Source of the DNA: Saprospiraceae bacterium
Lineage (GTDB): Bacteria; Bacteroidota; Bacteroidia; Chitinophagales; Saprospiraceae
Direction of reading: 5' to 3'
Assembly (NCBI GenBank): GCA_022841745.1
Contig: JALHQW010000034.1
Coordinates: forward strand, 16,253-80,252
DNA: 64,000 bases
Below are positions 52,621 through 61,360 of the stretch, one piece after another (position 1 is the stretch's first letter; each line of letters begins with the position of its first letter). The position numbers were made by a program, and so were the translations under genes. The notes under the pieces were generated by a model, which saw only the letters and a program-made list of their open reading frames with translations, ran no database searches and had not been told where the DNA came from.

Positions 52621-52891
52621 GATTCATATTGGATTAGGTGTAGCGGCATTGGTTCAGTGCTGGACGGGATTTGGCTGGTTTCAAAGCATACTGAAAGTGT
52701 TGCTTGCCAAAAGTGAGGTAGGGATGATGGAGTTTAATACGCAGGGGGTGATTACTCCAAGCCTCATTCCAGTCAGCTTTGAAAATGGCGAATTGACTTG
52801 TGATGTATCTCAACTGGCTACAGGGCTTTGGTTTCTGAATCTAAAAGGATTGGAAAAAAATGTCGTCCTGAAACTTGCAATTGTTCGATAG
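52621..52891 (+). pseudogene. Relic of a T9SS C-terminal sorting domain
   Basis: The last 40 codons of this frame (GELTCDVSQLATGLWFLNLK to VVLKLAIVR at 52891) match the end of type IX secretion sorting domains, which read like iDlsxLxxGxYflxl and end in KliVx. Upstream the frame has no start or domain of its own and only overlaps the rluF end. It therefore looks like the remaining end of a lost secreted-protein gene. It could also be a chance match; the similarity is short. Confidence 0.5.
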
Positions 52892-52954
52892 TGCAAAATA
52901 CACTGTCAATCGAAGTGTTGCTTGTCATTGCTTTTTGCATAAAATTGATATGTC

Positions 52955-53623
52955 ATGAAGATGAAAGCCTTAATATGCATGCCACTTTTGTTTCTTGCTT
53001 TTTCCAATTGCAAAAAGGAGGTTAGTAATTCAGTCGAACCCAAAATTGTGGTTAGTGCTCCAGCAGTGAATAAGCCAATTGATGTATTCGGATGTGATGA
53101 TACTACCTTCTTTCAGAGTAGCGAAGATTTAGAGCAACTCGTTTATTTGCATGATTGCTACCTGTGCACGGCAACCAAAGAAGTGCCTGGCTTGGGCTCA
53201 ATCCCATGGACTGCCAATATATTTGTTTACATTGTAGAAAATAAATTGCAATTCCAAATTGGTACTTTTCAAGACAGTATTAATTGGTTTATTCGAGAGG
53301 AAATATTCTGTGCATATGTCCCAATAATTGCAGGAATTCACCCGGTATTTGATAATTATCACTATAACCAAAACCCAGGTTCTACTTTTGGAGGATATGC
53401 CCGTTCATTTGATGATGGAGATGTTGCCGATGGGTATTGGACCATAGATACTACTTGTACTAATTTTATAGAGATAGCACAACTTGATTTAGTGGACAAG
53501 GAACTACGTGGCAACTTTAGTTTTCACCTTAAAATGTTGACCCAGGGGCAGAATGGAACTTTATATTCTGAGCGAATAAATTTCATTGATGGCAAGTTTG
53601 CAGCCCGGATAAATGGATTATAG
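52955..53623 (+). CDS. Secreted lipoprotein of unknown function
   Basis: 222 residues with a lipoprotein signal (LLFLAFSNCKKE, lipid Cys near residue 19). The rest is beta-rich with several aromatic residues: FGCDDTTFFQSSEDLEQLVY, LHDCYLCTATKEVPG, FVYIVENKLQFQIGTFQDSI and a late YWTIDTTCTNFIEIAQLDLV. It resembles small secreted Bacteroidota proteins but I cannot name a family. AT-rich compared with rluF. It precedes the T9SS protein by 42 nt. Confidence 0.6.
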   Translation: MKMKALICMPLLFLAFSNCKKEVSNSVEPKIVVSAPAVNKPIDVFGCDDTTFFQSSEDLEQLVYLHDCYLCTATKEVPGLGSIPWTANIFVYIVENKLQFQIGTFQDSINWFIREEIFCAYVPIIAGIHPVFDNYHYNQNPGSTFGGYARSFDDGDVADGYWTIDTTCTNFIEIAQLDLVDKELRGNFSFHLKMLTQGQNGTLYSERINFIDGKFAARINGL

Positions 53624-53665
53624 AAACTGTTATTTTTTTGGAAAGCCAAGTTTAATTTAGGAATC

Positions 53666-54499
53666 ATGAAACCATCATACTTTACTTTCTTGCTTTGTTT
53701 GCCAATATTTTCTTCCAATGCCCAAATCCCGAACGGTAACTTTGAGGAATGGGAGACCATCAATAATATTGAATTTCCAGTATTTTGGCAGACTAACAAC
53801 TACTACGAATCATCCACTCCAGTGGACAAGGAGGAGGAAGATGCGATAGAGGGCAACTATTCTATGAAGATTTCCAGTACGGCACTTGGAATAGGAAATC
53901 AATTGCCTGGGTGTGCGCATATAAAATTCTTGCCGCAGCAATTCTACAAGTACTTCATAGCCGCTGTTAAGATAGATAGTATTGAAATGGGGGAAATAGC
54001 CATCAGGGTAAAGCAAAGAACGTCGAATGGACTTTTTGAAAAAATCGGTGAATGGGGAACTACAACTGTCACTGCTGGGGTATCTCAAATCGTGTTCCCG
54101 ATAACTCAGACCCAATTAGATACAATTTTGGTAGAAATCTGGGCATTCAACACATGGACTCCTAACGGTGTAATAGGATATTCCGAGGCAATAATAGACA
54201 AACTTAACCTTGTGACAGCATCTTCCCTAAATGGTGGTTTTGCAAATAGTGTTAAATGGCTCATTTTCCCAAACCCCACTAAGGATTTCGTTTCCATTCA
54301 CCTCGACCAAGCGCTTTTAGGTTCGAGTCAGGTGCGACTGCTTGATTTACAAGGAAGGGTTCATAAAACTCACCAATTTTCAAACCTTAAAGAAACGACG
54401 ATGGGTTTAGAAGATATACCGCCCGGCGTATATTTATTGGAATTGAGAAAGGCGGGTGAATTAATAAAACAAACGAAATTGGTTGTGCTCAAAAAATAA
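53666..54499 (+). CDS. Secreted protein with T9SS type A sorting domain
   Basis: 277 residues with a signal peptide (FLLCLPIFSSNAQ). Residues 20-185 form a jelly-roll-like domain (PNGNFEEWETINNIEFPVFW). The C-terminal 80 residues are a type A T9SS sorting domain: WLIFPNPTKDFVSIHLDQ, VRLLDLQGRVHKT, LEDIPPGVYLLELR and the ending KQTKLVVLKK. T9SS carries such proteins across the outer membrane and attaches or releases them. AT-rich like its neighbour. Confidence 0.85.
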   Translation: MKPSYFTFLLCLPIFSSNAQIPNGNFEEWETINNIEFPVFWQTNNYYESSTPVDKEEEDAIEGNYSMKISSTALGIGNQLPGCAHIKFLPQQFYKYFIAAVKIDSIEMGEIAIRVKQRTSNGLFEKIGEWGTTTVTAGVSQIVFPITQTQLDTILVEIWAFNTWTPNGVIGYSEAIIDKLNLVTASSLNGGFANSVKWLIFPNPTKDFVSIHLDQALLGSSQVRLLDLQGRVHKTHQFSNLKETTMGLEDIPPGVYLLELRKAGELIKQTKLVVLKK

Positions 54500-54627
54500 G
54501 AGCCGACTTTGTTTCTTGTCACAATCTTCCAATTTAGCGGCAGGAGTTTATATGATTGAAATAGGAAACAGGGAGAAAACAAGTATATCAAGAGAAAAAC
54601 TGATAATATTGGATTGAATGAGCTATG

Positions 54628-55224
54628 TCAGCTTTTCTTTTTTGCAACAATATCAGCTAAATTAATCACCAGTCCCTCCACCACTTCCACATCCATTGCC
54701 CAATCCAAGGTCAGCCAAGGCTTGCCAGGTTCTGCCACCATCACTTTATTATTTTTTGTGAAAACCCAGATGACTTTTTGGACGCCGAAATTGTGGTAGT
54801 CGGTTACTTTTTCAGAAACGTAATCTAAAATAGAGGTGTTTTCTAAATCGGCACTAACGTCTATTTCTATCGTTACGATAGGTGGTATTTTAGAATAATG
54901 CTCGTCAATAACTATTCTGTCTGCTTTGAAAATAGCAAAGTCTGCCCCTCTTTTATCGGTTTTTGACAATGTGAAGCCCTGCTCCCCCGCAGTTGCCTCA
55001 TAACCATTGGCAAGCAGGAAATTGCCCAGTATTAGGCTTATTCTAAACTTCAACCATGCTTGCAATGTGCTGTCCAGCCTGATTTCTTCAAAGGTTTTTG
55101 TTTTGTTGAGTACGTCCTTGTAGCCCTTGTAGTAAATGGGCTTACCCTTTGACACCTCGTAAATCAAGTAGTCGGGTATTTGCTCCTTTGGCTTCCTGCG
55201 CTTTTTCGCCAACGTTGCTTCCAT
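54628..55224 (-). CDS. Uma2 family restriction-endonuclease-fold protein
   Basis: 198 residues. The Uma2/DUF820 pattern is present: PDYLIYEVSKGKPIYYKGYK near the start, then DKRGADFAIFKADRIVIDEH (the Asp of the PD-(D/E)xK core) and PPIVTIEIDVSADLENTS (the Glu), plus the closing strand VQKVIWVFTKNNKVMVAEPG. Uma2 genes are often multicopy in Bacteroidota and cyanobacteria and have a nuclease fold; the cellular role is unclear. AT-rich. Confidence 0.8.
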   Translation of the reverse strand: MEATLAKKRRKPKEQIPDYLIYEVSKGKPIYYKGYKDVLNKTKTFEEIRLDSTLQAWLKFRISLILGNFLLANGYEATAGEQGFTLSKTDKRGADFAIFKADRIVIDEHYSKIPPIVTIEIDVSADLENTSILDYVSEKVTDYHNFGVQKVIWVFTKNNKVMVAEPGKPWLTLDWAMDVEVVEGLVINLADIVAKKKS

Positions 55225-55684
55225 CTATTAATTTTTTCTCAAAAATAATCCAATTGTCGTGAAAATCAAAACGGAATAGCATGCCTATCCTGAATTGAAT
55301 TGGATTTTTCGGCCTACTATCGCCCACACCACCTTCGTCCCCAAAATCTCCTCGTCGCTGTATTTCATCAGGTCATTCCATAGCACCACAATGTCTGCTA
55401 TTTTACCCACAATCCTTGTAGGGCTGCCAAGGGTAGTCCCCTTTTTTCTTCATTCAAAGTCTCGTTTAGACTAAGGAAAATCGCCCCCAAAGCAGCTTTT
55501 CAAGCATTCTGTTTAATTTTTTTCGAAAAAAACTTCAACAAAAAAATCCAAACCCTATCCATGGCTCGTAAATGATTCCGTTATAAGATTCAACCATGAA
55601 TCGGAACACAGGCCAAAGAACCTAATCACCCGCAAATTCAAGGCATGTTTCCGCTTCGCAAACCATTATTCAAATCATTAAAAA
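55225..55684. other. Gene-free stretch holding an amidohydrolase relic
   Basis: 460 nt between Uma2 and the first DUF4331 gene. It contains the amidohydrolase remnant at 55308-55412 described separately. The rest is AT-rich with no other gene or hairpin seen. Confidence 0.5.
55308..55412 (-). pseudogene. C-terminal relic of an amidohydrolase
   Basis: Read on the minus strand, this segment encodes GKIADIVVLWNDLMKYSDEE and on to TKVVWAIVGRK, which closely follows the C-terminus GKVADIVVLSNDLMKCTDEE to TKVVWTMVGGK of the intact amidohydrolase at 58585-60309. The DNA is also clearly similar (shared ACACCACCTTCGTC and CCAAAATCTCCTCGTCG). Nothing of the rest of the gene is present, so a duplicated copy was lost except for this end. 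Confidence 0.8.
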
Positions 55685-56341
55685 ATGAAAATGAAAAATT
55701 TGTTTTTGACCGCATTGGCAGTGATTTCGGCCTCTATCGGAATCGTTCTGGCTGCCGACCACATTGATGCTCCGGCTGTCACTTCCACAAGCTCGGACAT
55801 CACCGACTTCTATGCCTTCCAAAGCCCAGAAAGCTCCAGCAACATGGTATTCGTGGTGAACACCCAAGGCTTGATGGACCCCACCGCATCCGCTACCGCC
55901 GCCTTCGACGAGAACGTGATGATCCAGGTGAACATTGACAACACGGGCGATTTCGTGGAAGACCTCGTTATCCAGGCTGTTGTAAACGACGGCAAGCTCA
56001 GCGTTTACGGCCCCGTGAAGCCTACTTCAACTGGCCTCATGGGCATGGTGGAAACGGATGCCACGGTAACCACCACCGACGTGACCGAATACGGCAAGAC
56101 GGCCTCCATTGGTAGCAAGAATGGCATCAAGGTTTTTGCTGGCCCACGTGACGACCCATTCTTCTTCGACCTCGTGGCCTTCAAAAGCATTTTGGCTGGC
56201 ACGGCTACCGGCTTCAGCAACCCTGGTGCTGACACTTTCGCTGGCACCAACGTGATGTCGCTTGTAGTGGAAGTACCAAAGTCAATGCTCGGCTCAGCGG
56301 CTACGCTGAACACATGGGCCGTTACCAAGCGCAAAATTTAA
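55685..56341 (+). CDS. DUF4331 family secreted protein
   Basis: 218 residues with a signal peptide (LTALAVISASIGIVLAADH). The mature start is the DUF4331 mark DHIDAPAVTSTSSDITDFYA, and the domain continues with IQVNIDNTGDFVEDLVIQAV and GIKVFAGPRDDPFFFDLVAF. It is half the size of many DUF4331 proteins and corresponds to the first half of the fold; the next gene seems to supply a similar partner. The function of the family is not established. It may work at the cell surface. Confidence 0.85.
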   Translation: MKMKNLFLTALAVISASIGIVLAADHIDAPAVTSTSSDITDFYAFQSPESSSNMVFVVNTQGLMDPTASATAAFDENVMIQVNIDNTGDFVEDLVIQAVVNDGKLSVYGPVKPTSTGLMGMVETDATVTTTDVTEYGKTASIGSKNGIKVFAGPRDDPFFFDLVAFKSILAGTATGFSNPGADTFAGTNVMSLVVEVPKSMLGSAATLNTWAVTKRKI

Positions 56342-56479
56342 TCCATAAAACCAATCATCAATCATCTTCACTGCGGTGGCCCAAAAGACGCAATCGGCTG
56401 TTTTCCAACCAGTTGGGTCTGTTTTCATGCTGTTTTGAAAAATTTTGGCTGCCCTCGCATTTCAACATCAAATTCAATC

Positions 56480-57016
56480 ATGAAAAATATCATTCGTGCA
56501 GGTTCCCTGCTTTTCATTGCCTTTTCCGCCTCCTTCCTCACCAGCTGTGACAAGGACGACGATACCAACCCCTTCGAGGGCCTAACTTACCAGCAGGAGG
56601 ACCAAATGGGCCGCCCTGCCATCAACACGGTCTTCGTGGCCACCGCCGATAAGGACGATTTCAACGAAACGACCCCTTCGGCAATGAGCGGCAAGTATGC
56701 CACCAAGTTCCAAAACCAACTCATGGCGCTGAACGCTGGCTACACCACCAACGCATTGGGCATGGATGCCGCCACATTTAGCGGCGCATTAGCCACCGAC
56801 GTGCTGAACGTCGCCACGAGCGGCACGACCACGTTCTTCGACGGCATCAACGTGCTGACAGGCCGCACACTGGCCGACGACGTAATTTCCACAGAATTGC
56901 TCCTCATCTTTGGTGGCCCGGATGGCTCTGCCAACCCCAACCTCACCGACGACAACGTGGACGCCAACGACAAAGCATTCTCAAATACATTCCCATACTT
57001 AGCGAGTCCGCACTAA
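56480..57016 (+). CDS. DUF4331-like lipoprotein
   Basis: 178 residues from ATG 56480 with a lipoprotein signal (FSASFLTSCDKDDD). The mature part has QQEDQMGRPAINTVFVATAD and, near the end, IFGGPDGSANPNLTDDNVDA, both seen in the second half of DUF4331 proteins. It lies 138 nt behind the first DUF4331 gene and ahead of a TPR gene. I infer that the two proteins act together; the domain has been split across two genes. Confidence 0.7.
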   Translation: MKNIIRAGSLLFIAFSASFLTSCDKDDDTNPFEGLTYQQEDQMGRPAINTVFVATADKDDFNETTPSAMSGKYATKFQNQLMALNAGYTTNALGMDAATFSGALATDVLNVATSGTTTFFDGINVLTGRTLADDVISTELLLIFGGPDGSANPNLTDDNVDANDKAFSNTFPYLASPH

Positions 57017-57043
57017 TTTTTCTCCTATAGTTAGTATCCCCCC

Positions 57044-57076
57044 AAGCGGACGGTACTTTTGCCGTCCGCTTGTTTT
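57044..57076 (+). terminator. Terminator after the DUF4331 pair
   Basis: AAGCGGACGG, an 8-nt loop, CCGTCCGCTT, then GTTTTA: a 10-bp perfect stem with a short T tail. Confidence 0.8.
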
Positions 57077-57157
57077 AACCTTTTGAAAATCAATTGATTA
57101 AAATTCAGAACCCTTGCCAAAACCATTTGAATGTACCCGTTTAATCTTCACCATCTT

Positions 57158-58465
57158 ATGAAAAAGCCAATCCTCATCGCTGCTGTCATCTTGCTGTTTG
57201 GCGGCGCTTTCGCAATATTTTATTCCCAAAGACCAATTGCCGACCCAGCCGACTATGCGGCATTCATGACCCCCAACCACCTCGAAAATGCCAAAGAAAA
57301 ACTCCAGGAGCGCACGCTGTTCTGGGAAAACAAGTTGCAGGCGGCACCCGCCAATTTTGTCTATCAGTCGAAATTGGCCGGGCTGTACGCCAGTTGGTTC
57401 AAGCTGACGGGCGACGTACAGCAACTGCACCGTTCTGATAGCCTCTTGTGCCTGGTCCATGAGCAAATGCCCAACCAAGTCGGCACCTTGCAGTCCATGG
57501 CCGCCAATGCCATTACCCGCCACGCATTTGCGGAAGCAGAGGGCTATATGCGGCAGGCATTGGCCTTGGGCGAAAACAGGTTCGCCAGCTCGCTCATGCT
57601 CACCGACGTGCTGATGGAGCGCGGCAATTTTGGCGATGCCGACAGGCTCATGCGGGACATGGCCAGCCGCACCCATTTCGATTACCTCATCCGGGAAATG
57701 AAGATGCTCGACCAAGAGGGTGACCTCCCGTCGGCTATCAAGAACATGGAAAAAGCACTGGCACTGGCCCGTAGCGCTGGCTCGGAGGAGCTGCTCAACT
57801 GGTCGCTATCCAACCTCGCCGACATGTATGGCCACGATGGGCGCATCAGGAAATCCTACAACACCTACCTCGAAGCACTGCGCTACAACCCTGCCGACCT
57901 CCACTCGCTGAAAGGCATTGCATGGGTCGCTTTTTCGCAGGACAAAAACACGGCGGAAGCCCAGCGGATACTGGGTTTTCTTCAAAAAATACACCCCGTA
58001 CCCGACTACGACTTGTTGCTAGCCGAAATCGCTGAATTTGAGGGAAAGGATAGCGAATCGGCTTCGCTCCGGCAGTCATTTACCCAAAAGGCTAGCAACC
58101 CGGCCTACGGCAATATGTACAAATCGTACCTATGCGAGTTGAAGGCTACCGATGTCGGGCAATCCACCGAAGCACTGGCCATTGCGCAGCAGGAAATAAA
58201 GGAGCGCCCGCACCCGATGTCTTATAGCTTGTTGGCTTGGGCTTCCTTGCAAAATGGGGAGAAGGCCGCAGCGAAGGAGATTTTGGAAAAATACGTCGTC
58301 AACCGGACTGAGGAACCCAATGCGCTTTACCGTGCAGGCATCATCCTGCTCCGCAATGGCGAGCGTGAATCGGCGAAGGAGTACCTCGAATCGGCACTGG
58401 AAGCGTCCTATGAACTGGGCCCGGTGGCCACTGCGGAGATTCGGCAGGAGCTGTCGAAATTGTAG
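57158..58465 (+). CDS. Membrane-anchored TPR protein
   Basis: 435 residues from ATG 57158. An N-terminal helix (ILIAAVILLFGGAFAIFYSQ) anchors or exports it. Residues 90-430 are TPR repeats, for example AFAEAEGYMRQALALGENRF, GDLPSAIKNMEKALALARSA and GRIRKSYNTYLEALRYNPAD. TPR arrays bind partner proteins. In Bacteroidota, DUF4331 genes are often followed by such a TPR gene, so a joint role is likely, but a terminator separates them here. Confidence 0.8.
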   Translation: MKKPILIAAVILLFGGAFAIFYSQRPIADPADYAAFMTPNHLENAKEKLQERTLFWENKLQAAPANFVYQSKLAGLYASWFKLTGDVQQLHRSDSLLCLVHEQMPNQVGTLQSMAANAITRHAFAEAEGYMRQALALGENRFASSLMLTDVLMERGNFGDADRLMRDMASRTHFDYLIREMKMLDQEGDLPSAIKNMEKALALARSAGSEELLNWSLSNLADMYGHDGRIRKSYNTYLEALRYNPADLHSLKGIAWVAFSQDKNTAEAQRILGFLQKIHPVPDYDLLLAEIAEFEGKDSESASLRQSFTQKASNPAYGNMYKSYLCELKATDVGQSTEALAIAQQEIKERPHPMSYSLLAWASLQNGEKAAAKEILEKYVVNRTEEPNALYRAGIILLRNGERESAKEYLESALEASYELGPVATAEIRQELSKL

Positions 58466-58511
58466 CCATATTGCCTATTATTTCCCATCCAAAAACGAGA
58501 CTTGAATTCCC

Positions 58512-58542
58512 AAAGGGCGGCTTTTCGAAGCCGCCCTTTTTT
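58512..58542. terminator. Bidirectional terminator
   Basis: AAAGGGCGGCTT, a TTCG loop region, AAGCCGCCCTTTTTT between two convergent genes. The stem is about 12 bp with A and T tracts on both sides, so it can work in both directions. Confidence 0.85.
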
Positions 58543-58584
58543 ATTGGCCTCTAACCTATGCTACTGCGTGATGAGGTGAACAAG

Positions 58585-60309
58585 TCATTCTCCTTTGTAA
58601 AGCACCTTACCTCCCACCATCGTCCACACCACCTTCGTCGCCAAAATCTCCTCGTCGGTGCATTTCATCAAGTCGTTGCTCAGCACAACGATGTCGGCAA
58701 CTTTGCCGGGCGTCAGCGTTCCCTTCCATTCCTCTTCAAAAGCAGCGTAGGCATTGGCAGCCGTATAGCTGTGGATGGCCTGCGCACGGGTCATTTTTTG
58801 TTCTGGGAACAATTCCAAGCCTTTGTCGCTTGACTGGTGACGTTTTCTGGTCACGCTGGCATAGAAGCATTCGAGGGCCGATACATCCTCCACGGGTACG
58901 TCCGTGCCATTAGTGACGACGGCCCCGGCTTTCAGGAGGCTCTGCCAGGGGTAGGCCCCCGTCCTCGCCCTTTCTTCCCCCAATCGTTTTACCACGAACG
59001 GCGCATCGCTGGTGCAATGGACGCCTTGCATGGCAGCGATGACGCCAAGCTGTGCAAACCGTGGGATGTCCGTCGGGTCAATGTGCTGGGCATGCTCGCT
59101 TCGCCAGCGGAGGTCGTTCAGGGGCTTGCCCCCAGCTTTCGTGATTTCCTCCATCAAGTTCAGTAGTTCCCGGTTGGCACGGTCGCCGATGGTATGGACA
59201 CAAAGCTGCATTTTTTTGTCAAAAGCCAGCTTCGCAATGGCCTTCACCTCTTCAATGGTGGTCGTGTTCTGCCCCTCGAAACCCGGTTTATCGTTGTAGG
59301 GGGCGAGCAACCAAGCCCCATAGCTGCCGAGGGCGCCGTCGAGTTCTGTCTTGATGGCACGGCAGGTGAAGTGACGGTCGCCCACATTAATCATTGGGAA
59401 ATCATTGGTAAAGCCCTTGGCCAGTTCTTCGGAGGAGTGGCGCACCATAGCCCAAAGGCGCAGGCGCAGTTTGCCCGCCTCGGCCATTTTTCGGTATCGT
59501 TCCAATTCATCGAAATGCGAGCCAGCGTCCTGAAAGCTGGTGACGCCGTGCCGCAGACATTCCTGTTGTGCCAACTCAATGCCCCGCTCCCAGCGTTCCT
59601 TTTGTGCCTCCGGCGAAAGGGTAGCAAGGTACTCCTCATGCACCTTGGCAATAGCCTCCATCGCCCGCTCCTCAAAGACGCCAATGGCCTCGCCGTCCGG
59701 CCCCCGCACGATATGGCCGCCGTGCGGGTCTGGCGATTCCTTGCTGATGCCAGCGGCGTCCATGGCGGCCTTGTTGGCCATGAGGGCGTGGCCGCTGGCA
59801 TGGCGCAGCACCACTGGATTGTTGGGCGAAACCTCGCTTAGGTGGTTGTGGTAAGGGTAGCCCTGTACGTGCTTTTCGAGTGCCTTGTCCCATTTCTCCT
59901 GGTGCCAGCCACGGCCCACTATCCACTCGCCGGGCTTGGCCTTTTTGGCGGCCTCTGCCACGGCTGCCACAATTTCATCCCAGTTTTTTGACTTCAAAAA
60001 ATTGAGGTCAATGAGGCTATAGCCCATGCCACTGAAATGCCCGTGCCCCTCGATAAAGCCGGGCATGGCGAACTGGCCCTTCAGGTCAATCACCTCGGTA
60101 TTTTCGCCTTTTAGCTTTTTAATATCGGCGTTGCTGCCCACTTGCAGTATGAGGCCGTCCTTTATGGCTAGGGCCTCGACGGTAGGCATCGCATCGTCCA
60201 CCGTATAGATATTGCCGTTTAGTAGGATGGTGTCGGCGAACTGCTTGGCGTTTTGGTTGCAGGAGAAGAAAAGGAACGTCAGCAGGGGAAGGAGGATGGA
60301 TTTGTGCAT
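58585..60309 (-). CDS. YtcJ-type amidohydrolase, lipoprotein
   Basis: 574 residues from ATG 60309 with a lipoprotein signal (LLTFLFFSCNQN). The amidohydrolase fold follows: ILLNGNIYTVDDAMPTVEAL, metal-site HxH in GFIEGHGHFSGMG, later His residues in LCVHTIGDRANRELL and RSEHAQHIDPTDIPRFAQLG, and the catalytic Asp in VTNGTDVPVEDV. The end is GKVADIVVLSNDLMKC. YtcJ-like enzymes hydrolyse amides or related bonds; the substrate is unknown. A paralogous C-terminal relic lies 3 kb upstream. Confidence 0.88.
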   Translation of the reverse strand: MHKSILLPLLTFLFFSCNQNAKQFADTILLNGNIYTVDDAMPTVEALAIKDGLILQVGSNADIKKLKGENTEVIDLKGQFAMPGFIEGHGHFSGMGYSLIDLNFLKSKNWDEIVAAVAEAAKKAKPGEWIVGRGWHQEKWDKALEKHVQGYPYHNHLSEVSPNNPVVLRHASGHALMANKAAMDAAGISKESPDPHGGHIVRGPDGEAIGVFEERAMEAIAKVHEEYLATLSPEAQKERWERGIELAQQECLRHGVTSFQDAGSHFDELERYRKMAEAGKLRLRLWAMVRHSSEELAKGFTNDFPMINVGDRHFTCRAIKTELDGALGSYGAWLLAPYNDKPGFEGQNTTTIEEVKAIAKLAFDKKMQLCVHTIGDRANRELLNLMEEITKAGGKPLNDLRWRSEHAQHIDPTDIPRFAQLGVIAAMQGVHCTSDAPFVVKRLGEERARTGAYPWQSLLKAGAVVTNGTDVPVEDVSALECFYASVTRKRHQSSDKGLELFPEQKMTRAQAIHSYTAANAYAAFEEEWKGTLTPGKVADIVVLSNDLMKCTDEEILATKVVWTMVGGKVLYKGE

Positions 60310-60643
60310 TGGTAGCGCTATTTTTTTGATTGCAGTGCCGTAAAGGTAAAAGACTTGCCAGAATAGCACAGAAATCTTTGAAGGGAGGTTGTAGGTGGAA
60401 ATTGGAAATTAATTGAAATTGGTGAATTGAGGTAATGCATTGAAAATCAATGCTATGGATTCAACCTTGCTAAGGTTTTGGTATAAACTATTTTCAACGA
60501 AGGACTTATGACTAAAAATGAGTGCAGTCAAAAGACTGAAGTATAAAGCGCTGATTCCGTTTTAATTTTAATTTAATTACTATGTCTTGCCTAACGAGAA
60601 GAGTTTTGCAGATATTTGAATGGTATTTTTTGAATAAGCTAAA
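60310..60643. promoter_or_regulatory. Intergenic region with tandem TTTAATT repeat ahead of the response regulator
   Basis: 334 nt between divergent genes. At 60561-60582 two 11-bp units stand in tandem, TTTAATTTTAA and TTTAATTACTA, about 60 nt before the response regulator start. On the other side, TACCTTTA on the minus strand near 60344 is close to the minus-7 consensus for the amidohydrolase gene. No hairpin was seen. Confidence 0.4.
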
Positions 60644-61360
60644 ATGAGACAGCCAAATTTACTTTTCGTCGAAGACGAGCTCAAGGTCGCCGCCGCTGTG
60701 AAAAAGGGCTTAGAGGAAAACGGCTTCACCGTTGACCATGCACCTGATGGGGACATCGGAGGTTTTTTGGCGGAAACCAAGGAATACGACCTCATCCTGC
60801 TTGACCTGAACCTGCCCTTCAAGAGTGGTTACGAAATATGCCGCAGCTTGCGGCAAAAGGGCACTGCCGTGCCAATCATCATGGTGACTGCGATGAGCGA
60901 CATAGATAAAAAAATCAGTGGCTTCGATGCTGGAGCGGACGATTACATCGTCAAGCCTTTCGATTTTCGGGAATTGCTGGCAAGGATTCGTGTGTCCTTG
61001 AAGAGGAATGCAGGCCTTACTTCGGAAAAGCCCGAAGACCTTCTACTGCGTGCCGCTGACCTTGAAATGAACTTGTCGGACAAGACCGTGACCAGGCAGG
61101 GCATTCCTATTTCGCTAACGGTTCGGGAGTTCAACCTTTTGGAGTTTCTTATGCGCCGCTACGGGCGAGTATCTAGCCGCTCCGAAATCAGCGAGCACGT
61201 TTGGGAACTTAATTTTGACACGGGCACCAACACGGTGGACGTTTACATCAATTTCCTACGGAAAAAGATTGACAAGAACTTCGAGCCAAAGCTCATTCAT
61301 ACAAAGTCGGGCATGGGCTATTATTTGAAAGATATTTCCATCCATGAACATACTCACTAA
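60644..61360 (+). CDS. OmpR/PhoB family response regulator
   Basis: 238 residues. Receiver domain at 1-120: acidic pocket in NLLFVEDELKVAAA, phospho-Asp in YDLILLDLNLPFKSGYE, Thr in IIMVTAMSD and Lys in DDYIVKPFDFRELLARI. The winged-helix DNA-binding domain at about 135-230 has LTVREFNLLEFLMRRYGRVS and TVDVYINFLRKKIDK. It is the first gene of a two-gene signalling operon; the histidine kinase overlaps it by 17 nt. The 11-bp tandem repeat upstream fits the half-site spacing of this family, so autoregulation is likely. Confidence 0.95.
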   Translation: MRQPNLLFVEDELKVAAAVKKGLEENGFTVDHAPDGDIGGFLAETKEYDLILLDLNLPFKSGYEICRSLRQKGTAVPIIMVTAMSDIDKKISGFDAGADDYIVKPFDFRELLARIRVSLKRNAGLTSEKPEDLLLRAADLEMNLSDKTVTRQGIPISLTVREFNLLEFLMRRYGRVSSRSEISEHVWELNFDTGTNTVDVYINFLRKKIDKNFEPKLIHTKSGMGYYLKDISIHEHTH

